Part shown: in pieces, positions 46,819 to 56,868 of the stretch
How positions within the stretch are numbered: position 1 is the first letter of the stretch
Layout: each line of letters begins with the position of its first letter
NCBI GenBank assembly: GCA_024305745.1
Contig: JAHRBS010000007.1
Span: 124,001 to 188,000, forward strand
Direction of reading: 5' to 3'
From: Polyporus tsugae
Taxonomy: Eukaryota; Basidiomycota; Agaricomycetes; Polyporales; Polyporaceae
DNA length: 64,000 nt
The notes under the pieces: generated by a model
Seen by the model: the letters and a program-made list of their open reading frames with translations, nothing else
The model's database searches: none
What the model was told of the DNA's origin: nothing
Program-made: the position numbers and the translations under genes

Positions 46819-47623
46819 GATGCCAGACATTTTTGTTGTGGACATCGATGAGGGCACTTGGCCGGGCGGCTCGGCGCCGACGGAACAGTGACTCGGTCGT
46901 CAGATCGGTTCGCCGCAGTGTTTAGTACCCTGGGTTTCACATCTAACTTTATCGCGCTTGATTTGAATTCATCCATGCATTTTCGTAGGCCGCCGGTTGA
47001 CTCTGTTGACCATTTGAAGTATGTTGAAACCGCGGCGACTCCCTACATAGGGATCAGATAGGAACGCTACTCGGTCGAGTCAATCGCTGTGCACGTTAAT
47101 CTCAAGGGGGCCGAGACAGTTGTGAGCCGCTTATACATAGCCGTAGTGTGCTGCCAGCTCTTGACGATGTACCGTGCCACGCCGACGCGTACGAACAACC
47201 GCATTACTTGAAGTACCGGGCCGGACCGGATCCGACCCTTGTGGCGAAGACGACACAGAGACAGTACCGTGATATGCGCCGCTCGCGCCCGAGTTGTGCA
47301 GGATGCTGTTCAACACGTACTGCCCCAGCATGCGGACCAGGTGAGCTCGGTGCCGGCGATAGCCACACTGGGGTACATATCCTGAGTAAGAACGTACCGT
47401 GACTCCGGCCCTACGCGAACTGTTAGCCTGGTGCAGGTTCAAGTTGGCGGTAGAGGTTCTGTGGGAAGTGTAGCGCAAAGTCGCCCGGTCGGAGGGTCAC
47501 CCAGTGTGAGTATGTGGTGGCAAGTCAATAGCCAACTGTCGTGGACTGTTTGCGATCGACTGGTGCAGCGCGACTCGGAGCCTGAGGCGTCTCGGTAACC
47601 TCTGAGCGGCGATAACGCGTCCG
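46819..47623. other. Intergenic region
   Basis: No gene is recognised apart from the out-of-frame tail of gene C at its left edge. Confidence 0.45.
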
Positions 47624-47636
47624 GTCACGGTGTGAC
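47624..47636 (+). promoter_or_regulatory. BTB-family promoter palindrome (gene D copy)
   Basis: GTCACGGTGTGAC, 113 bp upstream of ATG 47749, followed by ACGCGTTTCC and GGCGCTTCC. Confidence 0.7.
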
Positions 47637-47748
47637 TTTACGCGTTTCCGTGGGGACGCAGGCGCTTCCGTCCTTGACCTTGTTCCCCACCAGCACCTCT
47701 AGGCTCTGGCCACTTGTCACAGCAGCTTGCCACTGGTAGTCCAACACA

Positions 47749-50700
47749 ATGTCCTCTACTGCAGGCCCGTCTCGCAAGCGTACACGGACAGAAGACGGAG
47801 GCGGAGATACAACGCAGAATCTGCCCATATCTAGCGTTCAACGAGACGAAGAGGTGTGGCTCTCAGATGGGAACATCGTCGTCGTCGCGGCGGACGCGAT
47901 GGCGTTTCGGGTACACAAAAGCATCTTATCTCTCAGGTCAGAAGTCTTTCGTGGCCTTTTCTTGCTCCCAAACGCGGATGCAGCCACGGTGGAAACAATG
48001 GACGGATGCCCTGTCGTTCCTGTCAGCGACTCACCAGACGACATTCGTCGCCTATTCCTGGTCCTTTGCTGCGGGAAGAAGTACGTCGCTGCACGTGAGT
48101 ATATACGAAAATGATAAGAGTAAGACTCGGCTAGCTAGCACGACTCTTACTATTCAGACAGCCGAGGGCGGGAGGGCGGGAGGTGGGAGTGCGAGTCTTA
48201 CCAAAGTGGCGGGCGAGGAGACGTCGGAGGCGCGCCTCGTGGACGGCGCGTGATGCGCGTGACTCACGCGTCCTGTCACAACATCGCGCATCGGAGTGCC
48301 TTGGACGCGTCTCGTTTCCGACCATATCAACTTGTCTACTCCTTCCTTTTCGGATGTCATAGTAGTAAGACTGAAAATGAACATGTTGCATCTCAAATAT
48401 ATGTGCTTGGGTGGTCATCTTCAACCAATCCTTCCCTCTCACCACTGTACTACTTCTGCTCGCTGCTACTACTCGTTAGACCTCCCTTCTCGTGATGGCG
48501 GACTCCAATTTCAACATTGCTCAATTTATCGAGGATGAGAGGAGGTTTTTAGCGCAGCTTTTGGCCTCAACAACTGAAGAGGAGCTGCTTCAGTACCGTG
48601 AACAGGTATGTATTTTCATTCTCGTTCAACCACTTGCAACGGCCTGTCGGAAAGTATGGTCTCCCCATAGCTCATGAATTATTCAGGCTCTCAAGAATTC
48701 ACCTGTGCGACGAATTGCACGGGTAGACAATCCACATGAATGGGTTGTTGCAGACAGCCTGGCTACATGGCTTGCTCGAAAGATTCAGTCGACCCCAAGC
48801 ACCCCGAGAATGCCGGCCCACCACCATTCTCGGACTCCCAATGGTCCGCATCTTCCTCAGGCATTCAACATCTCCGACGCTGCACAAAGGCATCCACAGC
48901 AACCCATGGGCACTCCCTCGAGCTCTCGCTTGGCCTCATCTTCAAATACGGCCACACCAGTTCCTGACTCTCTGGCGGTTGGTGGACGCGGTGTCTCTTG
49001 TAAGTGTCCCTGTTGCATGACTGTCCAATTATAAGTTGGGCTCATGCGGTTTTATAATCAGGGGACATATCTCCATTTCCCCTGATAGACTTTTGTTCCA
49101 CCTCGCCGACGAGTGAGGGGCCAAGCTTCGACTTCGAGTCCAGGTTCGCACGAGTGCATGACTTCGCGTCCGCCTCGCGTACAAGGCCCCTCACCCCGTC
49201 CAAGCCTTCCACACCTCGTCAACAGCCAGAGGTGATTGAGATCTCATCTTACAGTGACGACGAGCCACCATCAAGACAACCTCAACAATCCACTGGCAAG
49301 GGCAAGGCTCCCATTCGTCTGAGTCGCCGTCGTCCTCAAGTCAAGGAGGAGTCTCCGGATGTCGAATTTATTTCCGGACCTACACCTAGTATGAACAAGC
49401 GAAAGCGGACAGGTACGGATGCATACTGAAGTCCGCATACTTAGGTATACTAACATTTGTTATTAGACTCAAATGTCTCTGTGGATGGCCGGTTTTCCAA
49501 GGCTCTCAAGGATGATCATGGCAGCCATGTGCCGGCGACCATCAAGTCTGAGAGATCTGACTCTCGGGCTACTAGTTCTACTTGGAACAGTGGTGGTATC
49601 AAGATCACACGGCAGTGCAAGGTCGACCGCCTTGTGACACTTACTGCCCCTCCAAAGTGCTGGGTTGTACCGCACGAGGGGTGAAAGTGTTGCATATCTC
49701 CTCGACCTCCGTGACAGCGCTTGTCAATGGCATTGGAATGGGAAACCTTTGTCCATGGCCGCAGTTATTAAGGCGGAGGTTCGTCGTTATTGGTCTCACT
49801 AGTTCATACTACTTACATGATTTGGTTTAGGACCAGGATGCATGGGGTGAGGGTACAAGTGGTTCAGACAAAGCAACCTCGTTGGTGTACGCATTCGGGC
49901 CTGAGCCTGTTGCATGTCGACTGGCGAAACTTTGTTGCCAGGGTATCTACCACTGTGACCAGATCGACATGGACCTCCTCGATGGATGTGCTCGATATGA
50001 GCCTTCAGTTGAAGAGCAACAGCTCTTTGCCAACTTGGAGCACGAGCTCAACACTCAAGAGGGTGCCTCAGCGGAGTCTTGCGCTGTACTGTAAGTCTTG
50101 ATACTATAGTTCTCTCATCTACGGTGCACTAATGTTTATTCTTTTACTGCAAATAGATTCTACAATACAGTGCAGACTCGTCGGGAATGTAAGCGCATTG
50201 CTGAGTCAGAAGGTGAGCACTGCAAAGGGCTTCCTGTCTACCACAACTTCGCTAAAGTACAGTCAACACTATCTCTCGAGCGAAATTGCTACTGATTGCA
50301 TACCACTGGCAGGGGACAAGTAATGATGGCAAGGATGGGTTTATAGGGTGTTCTCAGTGGTCCTCGTCCCATGCAAACCACCGGGATCACCACTTCATCC
50401 CCATCCCTATTAATGTCGATGAAGCTCTCATCCGGGAGCTCTTTTGCACTAATGGTCAACTCAAGCATGTGTCCGAGGACACCAGTTGCATTGGCTGTTG
50501 TGCACATATTGTGCCACCAAGGAGTGGTGGTAAGGGTGCGAAAGAATGCCATGAGTGTTTCCAATTGGGCACTATAAATTCAGCGAGACTAATATTCCCT
50601 CATTTCAGCTTACACTCACATTGTGAATGGCAAAGCTGTTCGTGGAACTCTGGTGAAGCGTAAATGCAACACAGAGCTCGAGATTTGATGGCCGGCAGAT

Positions 50701-53700
50701 CCTGATGACCGGCGCGCGATTGTTCGAGTGAAGAATCCCCATAACCATCCCACTTGGCGAGAGACAAAGGTCAGTCTCAAGGCACAGGAACATTACGGTG
50801 ATGCTGTGGAGGCTTTTGGGATTATGGGAGCTACTGTTGCCAAGGTTGACCGTGGTAGGGCTTGATTTATATATACTATTGAGAGCCATGGTCAGATTCT
50901 TACAGTATAATGTACTCTAGCCTCTACAACGAAGGTTGCATTCGATGGACAGACTCCGCATGCATGGGAACCATTGCTCATCAACTATTGGAAGAAGCGT
51001 GACATTGTGCAGAAGAAAAAAGCGCGGGTGATGCCCTATGGGACTGATCTGGAGGGTATGTGCATGCACAACTCAACTATTGAGATGTGCATCAATACTA
51101 ATAGCTTTCGGTGTACAGGTGTAATTCACCAGCAGCAACTCGACTCTAGCAAGCCTTTGAACGAGCAGTATATCCATGGGGTCACCACGGATGGTTATTG
51201 CATTGTCATGACATGCATTCCTGAGCTCCTCATCCTCGTTCATGAAGTCAATGCAACAATTCATGACTGCACATACAAGCGGCTTGCCGGAGGATGGATG
51301 GAATGGGAAGTTGTTGCGTGGTTAAGCAGTCTCAATATGCGTACGTCTAGTCGCATTCTCATACTATTGCCAAGACTCCACCTATCTGATTTCTCTCCAG
51401 GCATCACCATTGCAAGGCTGTATTGTGAGAAGGAGGACTGGGGATCCTTCCTTTGGTCCTGGGGCCTTTACTTCAATACCATCTCGCGTGTCACAAACAA
51501 ACCAGTTCAATTGGCCGCATTTTCGAACGACTCGACGAAAGGCATCTGCGCTATCTTAGTTGATGGCTGCAAGCCTCAAATTGATGCACTTGGAGACTGG
51601 CTTGTGAAGCACAATGACCCCGCAGTGAGCGGCATCCATGACACCAACCCTCAGTCCATCGTTGAATATATTGTCAAGCTGTGTGGAGTACACTTCGACC
51701 GGTACGCATCTGCATCTGCATCGTTGCTAGCCCGATTCATTAATCCTGAGATGCCAAATATTATCCAGAAATGTTAGGCAGATGACGAACAAGGGACTCT
51801 CTAATGAAGCTGCCCAGCGTGTCCGTGCACTGCGCCACTTCAAGACCAAGGATGAACTTGACGAATTCATGGACTACTGCAAGCAGTCGACCGAGAAGTT
51901 GTTGAAAGGTTGGTGTATTTTCCTCCACACTTGCTTTACAACTATACTAAAATATATTCTGTCGAGTAGACTGGCTCGCTGACAAGGGCAGGGCACCATG
52001 GTACTGGCCATGTCCTAACAAGTATCTGTCGAAGATGGGAGCAGACCGATGGGACTCTACTCCGAATGACACCAACATGTGCGAGAGCGCGCATGTTAAC
52101 ACCAATGCGTCAATAGGAATTAACCTCCCACTATTGGAGGCTATTCAAAGGTACAGGTTTGAACTAGTTATCTTTACCCATTTGTATCTCAAACCTCAAC
52201 ATTTGCAGTGCGCGCAATCACAACACCGAGGTTGCATGCAAGGTCTGTTTGGCAAAAGCATCCGCCATTCTGCCAAACCGTCTCAACACGGCTAAGCATC
52301 GAATGCTGAAAAATGTTAGCTGTGCATCCTCCCGAATGCATAAGGCTTTCAAAGTCCAGGAGGCGGGGAATATGTTGGAGGATATTGATGAAGACTTGGC
52401 TGAAGCTCGAGTAGAACAGCAGTCGGCCACGGAGCGCATGGCGGTCGCTCGAGCTAACAAACAGGATGCAACTGAGCGCATCCGCACGCTCGAGCAAGCA
52501 AAGAAGCAGGCTCGCCAGGACACAGGTATCAAGCACAAGCCGAAGCGGGCAACTAAGGCTGAACAACAATATCACGCTCTCACTGCATCCACATCAACTG
52601 GCAGTATGCCGGACCCACTGGAGCTAGCGCTACCATCCTCCTCAGCCTTTCCCTTATACTACCAACCATCTGTGGCTTTTGGACTGTCCTCTCATGACAC
52701 ATTTGCTTCATTTTTGGCTGCTGAATGGCTGACAAGCCCCCAGTTCATGTATTCTCCGCCTCAGTGGTAGGGCAGGCAACTTCCGGGCATGGACTTTGGA
52801 TACCATGATTATGGACCTAATGATCCCTAGTTTATATTATTCACATGTTGTGTATGACACAAAGAGTCAATTAGTACCATTTTCAAAGGCATATATATTC
52901 CAGGGGGACCCACACAAATTGAACCGTCCAACCGTCGATCTCAGGCACTTTAGCACCCAATTCAGCAGGCAGGTATCAAGTCCTACGTTGACAGGCATGA
53001 TATACCACAAGGGAAGTTTGGGGAACACTTTCAGCAATACAATATATTACATAGGTATAATAGGAAATATTATACATGGTTTTTCAGATCCCGACTATCG
53101 TCATTAGTACTGTACGATGACGCGTTGCGGACACGTCCAAGGCGCATCCACTAGCAGAGGCATGGAATGTTGTGACAGGAACGTGTGAGTCACGCGCATC
53201 ACGCGCCGTCCACGAGGCGCACCTCCAACGTGGACATCTCCTTGCCCGCCACTTTGGTAAGACTCGCACTCCCACCTCCCGCCCTTCCACCCTCGGCTGT
53301 CTGAATAGTAAGAGTCGTGCTAGCTAGCCGAGTCTTACTCTTATCATTTTTGTCACCCCTCCTGCACGTTGATCTCGCTCTCCCCTTCTTCCTTATCCAT
53401 GTTGCTTGTCAGCTATTACTACGATGGGGATGCACTCGTCGCCGTCCCCTTTGAGGTTCTAGCCTCGCTCATCCGCATGGGACACAAGTATGCGCTCCAA
53501 GACATCCTAGACCACGCGCTATCCCGCCTCAAAAAGTACTACACCCACAACTTCTCCACGTGGAAGGATCCCAAATCCTGTGCGCGCTATGTCACAGCGA
53601 CCGACGACGATGCGCCAGCCGTCGTCACACTTGCGCGGTTGACGAACACCCCGTCCCTCCTCCTGACCGCCCTGCTTGTGTGCACCAAGATCCCGACGGA

Positions 53701-54139
53701 CTACTGGGAGGAAAGCAACGGCTCGATTGTGTCTAGGATCGCCTCCCTCCCCGTGTCAGATCAGCTGCAGCTCACCGCGGCTAAGGCATTTTTGGCTGAA
53801 GCGTGCACGATTCGCCTGCTCCGCCTGCTCGCCTCGGTTCCTTGCCAAGGCTGCATGAGGACTGTGTTCTGCAGGGCAGCCAGGGAGGCCCCGCTGGACG
53901 CACTCCGCGACAGGGATGTGCTCCCGTCGTTTTCTGACCATAACGCGCTCAAGCCAATAGCGGAGACCTTCTGGGGCGACGTGCACTGGCGGAGGCTCTG
54001 TGCGAACTGCCGGGAAGTTCTCGTGGAGATCGATGAGATAGAAATCAAGGTCTTGTGGGGCTCCTTGCCGGACGTCTTCGCGCTTGGTCTCGATAAGGAC
54101 ACCTGGCAGAGCGGTTCGGTGGGGGTGGGACAGCAGTGA
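47749..54139 (+). CDS. BTB/POZ domain protein D, intact exons split by a 5.2-kb transposon in the intron
   Basis: Exons join(47749..48080,53413..54139) give 352 codons plus stop, in frame and with the same exon 1 length (332 bp) as gene A. Exon 1 encodes MSSTAGPSRKRTRTEDG and the BTB core (DEEVWLSDGNIVVVAADAMAFRVHK, LRSEVFRGLF, LFLVLCCGKN). Exon 2 encodes YYYDGDALVAVPFEVLASLIRMGHKYALQDILDHAL, VPCQGCMRTVFCRAAREAP, LCANCREVL and LPDVFALGLDKDTW. The donor GTACGT and the acceptor CTTGTCAG are the family splice sites. Between them lies the long-TIR transposon 48108..53350. Without it the intron would be about 90 bp. Whether a 5.3-kb intron is spliced in this fungus is unknown. If not, the gene yields only the BTB half. 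Confidence 0.8.
48108..48284 (+). repeat. Left terminal inverted repeat of the MULE-like element
   Basis: Contains the internal palindrome GCTAGCTAGC. It pairs with 53168..53350, which carries a few extra bases. Confidence 0.9.
48495..52770 (+). pseudogene. MULE-like transposase gene, multi-exon, probably inactivated
   Basis: ATG 48495 starts MADSNFNIAQFIEDERRFLAQ; many short introns follow. A Ser/Pro-rich N-terminal region leads to DHHFIPIPINVDEALIRELF and a zinc-finger-like segment with RKCNTELEI and KNPHNHP. DDE-like blocks follow: IHDCTYKRLAGG, CAILVDGCKPQIDALGDWL, and STPNDTNMCESAHVNTN. The C-terminus is a coiled coil (about 52370-52520) and a low-complexity tail ending SPPQW. Two lesions were seen: a one-base frame change near 49680 (before YLLDLRDSACQW) and a TGA at about 50688 within the zinc-finger segment. 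Exact exon limits are uncertain. The family assignment rests on domain order, not on a database search. Confidence 0.65.
53168..53350 (-). repeat. Right terminal inverted repeat of the MULE-like element
   Basis: Reverse complement of 48108..48284 at about 90% identity by eye. Confidence 0.9.
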
Positions 54140-54541
54140 GTGGAATGGCCGTTGGCAGTTGTTAGGACTACCTCATCTAGGTCCGAGTCTCACTGGCATG
54201 ACCGTTGTTTCAGTTCTCTGCTTCCGTTGTAACTGTATGTTCTCCTTTCTTGATTCTGTCAACCACGCTCGCCATCCATATTTAGTTGCATGTTGTATGG
54301 GTGGAGCTTACTGCAGCAGTAACCTTGCACTGTACTTCCGGATCCGACCGCGACCCAACTTGTATTGCCACCATCATCCTGAATCCCTGGGGCCTGTACT
54401 AGTAACTACATATACTACTATGATCGTACCAGGGGCTCGGATCCCTTGTTCTGCCCGTCAGCCATCAGCCCTCTATTGCCCGTCGAGTCCACGCTCCTCT
54501 TTGTTCTCGCGCACCCAATGAATGGGGACACAACATGCCTG
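54140..54541. other. Intergenic region
   Basis: No gene is recognised between BTB gene D and BTB pseudogene E. Confidence 0.4.
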
Positions 54542-54554
54542 GTCACAGTGTGAC
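54542..54554 (+). promoter_or_regulatory. BTB-family promoter palindrome (gene E copy)
   Basis: GTCACAGTGTGAC, 124 bp upstream of ATG 54678, followed by CGTGTTTGCC and GGGCGCT. It is the most diverged copy and precedes a pseudogene. Confidence 0.6.
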
Positions 54555-54677
54555 TTCACGTGTTTGCCAAGAGCATGGGCGCTCTCCGAGCCACGGCTGT
54601 CTTCCACTCCTCACTGTTCCTCATTCCTCATCGATTATTCTTATAGCTTGTTGCAGTCACTTATAACCAACCCCACC

Positions 54678-55759
54678 ATGTCCTCCGCAGGCCCATCTCG
54701 CAAGCGTACATGCCTAGAAGTTAGTGAAGAAGACGGGAACTTGAATCTGAATCCGCCCACATCCTGCATTCTAAAGGACAATGATGTGTGGCTGTCGGAC
54801 GGGAGCATTGTTGTCATCGCTGCAGACGAAGGAGTCGCGTTCCGTGTCCACAAGATCTAGAGCCTCTTGTACCTCTAAATTTCCCTCTCGACCGTGGACG
54901 CAGCAGCAGAGATGCCAGCTGGACGGATGCCCCGTTGTCCGCGTCAGCGACTCGCCCGAGGACATTCGCCGCCTCTTTTTGGTCCTCTGCTGCGGCAAAA
55001 AGTACGTTCCTCGCATGCCGCTCCCGTTGACTGCTTCTTTCTTATTAATTTTATTTGTCAGCTATTACTACAATGGAGGTGAACTTGTCTCCGTCCCGTT
55101 TGAGGTTCTCGCTTCGCTCGTCTGCATGGCACACAAGTATGCCATCCAAGACGTTTTGGCCGATGCACTCTTCTGCCTCAAGAAGTACTACACCACTGAC
55201 CTCGCCGCGTGGCAGGACCCCGACTCCCGTGCTCGCTACGTCCCAGCGACCGACGACGATGCCCCTGCTGTTGTGGAACTCGTGCGGTTGACAAACACCC
55301 CATCCCTCCTCCCAGCCGCCTTCCTTGTATGCGCCAAGCTCACGACGAGGTCCTGGGTGCATGGCGACAAGTCGATGGTGTCTGCCATCGCCTCCCTCCC
55401 CGTCTCTGACCACCCTCCCCATCTCTGACCACCTTACGCTCACCACGGCGAAGGTGTTCCTGACGCAAGGGTGTGCAACGCGCACACTCCATTTGCTCAC
55501 CGTGGTTCCGTGCACGGGCTGCACGATGCGCGGGATGTGCAACTTGGCGATCAGGGAGGCACCGCTGGGCACGCTCCGCGAGCGCGGGTACCTTACGGTG
55601 ACAAATGTTATCGCCGACCAGGACGCGCTGCAGCCCATGGCTGAGCAGATCTGGGCCAACCAGTGGGCTAAGTTCTGTGTGAGATGCCAGAGCGCTCTCA
55701 AGATGCTGTGGAGTAAGCTACCGCGCAAATTGCACCCCCCGCTTGGTGGTGATGGTTAG
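54678..55759 (+). pseudogene. BTB/POZ pseudogene E
   Basis: The start MSSAGPSRKRTCLEVSEEDG and NDVWLSDGSIVVIAADEGVAFRVHK are intact. The frame then ends at a TAG where the paralogues continue SILSLRSEVF. The BTB remainder (DGCPVVRVSDSPEDIRRLFLVLCCGK) is in another frame. The family intron precedes YYYNGGELVSVPFEVLASLVCMAHKYAIQDVL. A 19-bp tandem duplication at 55395..55432 shifts the frame again before LTLTTAKVFLTQGCATRTLHLLTVVPCTGC. The tail FCVRCQSALKMLWSKLP is kept. Three independent lesions mark it as dead. Confidence 0.85.
55395..55432. repeat. 19-bp tandem duplication in BTB pseudogene E
   Basis: CCTCCCCGTCTCTGACCAC is followed by the same unit with one change (CCCCAT). Nineteen is not a multiple of three, so it causes a frameshift. 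Confidence 0.9.
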
Positions 55760-56225
55760 TTGGGAGTGTGAGTGTGAAGGACTAGCTTGTTTGTCCCGAC
55801 TCCGGGTGCATGTTATGTGTCTCGTTCGACGAAGCATCATCCTGCCTTTCATATGTTGTCGATCAGGCCGTGAGTACATAGTACTTACTTGCTTTGCCAC
55901 TGATACTGTATTTCCCGCGTCCCAGTGTATCCTCCCATTGAATACACCATTTGGTTCAAGTCTTCACATTACAACACACGCCGCTCCGTCATGGGCTGCG
56001 GCCAATACAGTGCCTCCAGCTCCGAGCCCCAGGGTGAGAACATCCAGACTTCAGCTGCCATTCGGGTGGTAGGTATGTTGTCTATTGAATATACTTACTT
56101 GAATGCTAAGGGCCTGCGCTCGAGAGAAAGACATAGCATATTCTAGTATATATTGCAGAGTCGTCCCCCGTTCCAGTCACCTGTACATAAATGGCGCTTC
56201 TCCACGGATTTTTAGTATGAGAAAG
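55760..56225. other. Intergenic region ending at the Copia LTR
   Basis: A short open stretch (about 55925-56080, YPPIEYTIWFKSSHYNTRRS) is preceded by a possible splice acceptor, but no homologue is recognised. The last five bases GAAAG adjoin the LTR and are the reverse complement of the CTTTC at 11658..11662. Confidence 0.45.
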
Positions 56226-56552
56226 TGTTGAGCACGGCACTGCCAAGCGCTGTTAGCCAACATAGCCGCTAGGCTGTGACACCGCCATAGCGCTGGTTGT
56301 CACATATGTTGGATTACTCATAGCCTCGTCTATGATAATCACGCACAGCTCAACTGTGCATTGTGTATGCTACTGTACAGTTCTTATATAATCTAGTAGT
56401 ATATATACCGGCTCCCCAGAGCCCCCAATACAGACAGTTCTTTACTCTCTACTACCATCATCTCTCAAAAGCCTCAACAACCCCTCCAGGTGAGTATGTG
56501 GAGCTTCCACTAGAGTTGCTGCCCGGTGTGGGCTTTGCCCCCGGGTTCAACA
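56226..56552 (+). repeat. Copia LTR (5' LTR of element 2)
   Basis: 327 bp, TGTTGAGC...TTCAACA. Compared with the LTR at 11663..11989 only transitions differ. Flank GAAAG. Confidence 0.9.
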
Positions 56553-56568
56553 GGTTATGAGCCCTGCG
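56553..56568 (+). other. Copia primer binding site, half-tRNA(iMet) type
   Basis: GGTTATGAGCCCTGCG directly follows the LTR and is complementary to CGCAGGGCTCATAACC, which includes the CAT anticodon. From memory this equals the anticodon arm of yeast initiator tRNA-Met. This implies priming by a tRNA fragment rather than by the CCA end. Confidence 0.75.
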
Positions 56569-56868
56569 GATGCCCAGGTACTGCACTGCTCATCACTGGC
56601 TGCGACCTGTGAGGCTCCCAGCTCGCCTGGAATCCCTTTGTCGCCGTTATGGCAGATGACCTGTGGGATGGATGTGGCGCAATTATCCGCTGCCTGCCAC
56701 CCACAGCGGTGGAGCTGGACGTCGCGTGCCTTTAAGGTCGCTGCCTGCCCTCCACCAACAGAGGGGGAACCCATACCAGCACCTTTATCTATGACCGCTG
56801 CTTTAAAGTCTTTGTGGACGTTGACTGACATGTCTTCACCCCTCCAGACTTTAAAACCCTCTCGCACA

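Larger units (their letters stand above)
48108..53350 (+). mobile_element. Mutator-like (MULE-type) DNA transposon with about 180-bp TIRs
   Basis: Inverted repeats 48108..48284 and 53168..53350 start with AAAATGATAAGAGTAAGACT. They match at roughly 90%, with many differences of the CG to TG or CA type. One transposase gene fills the interior on the plus strand. Long TIRs plus a transposase with a zinc-finger-like region and DDE-like blocks suggest a Mutator-like element. No convincing target duplication was found. The element lies wholly inside the intron of BTB gene D. Confidence 0.8.

Noticed and set aside
48091..53375. Possible target duplication CTGCACGT(T)GA on both sides of the MULE-like element
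   Set aside because: The two copies lie at different distances (about 9 and 11 bp) from the inverted repeats and the intervening bases are unrelated, so it looks like chance.
55925..56146. Possible small gene (YPPIEYTIWFKSSHYNTRRS) with splice-like borders
   Set aside because: No start exon, no recognisable domain and no paralogue in the window; left as unannotated.
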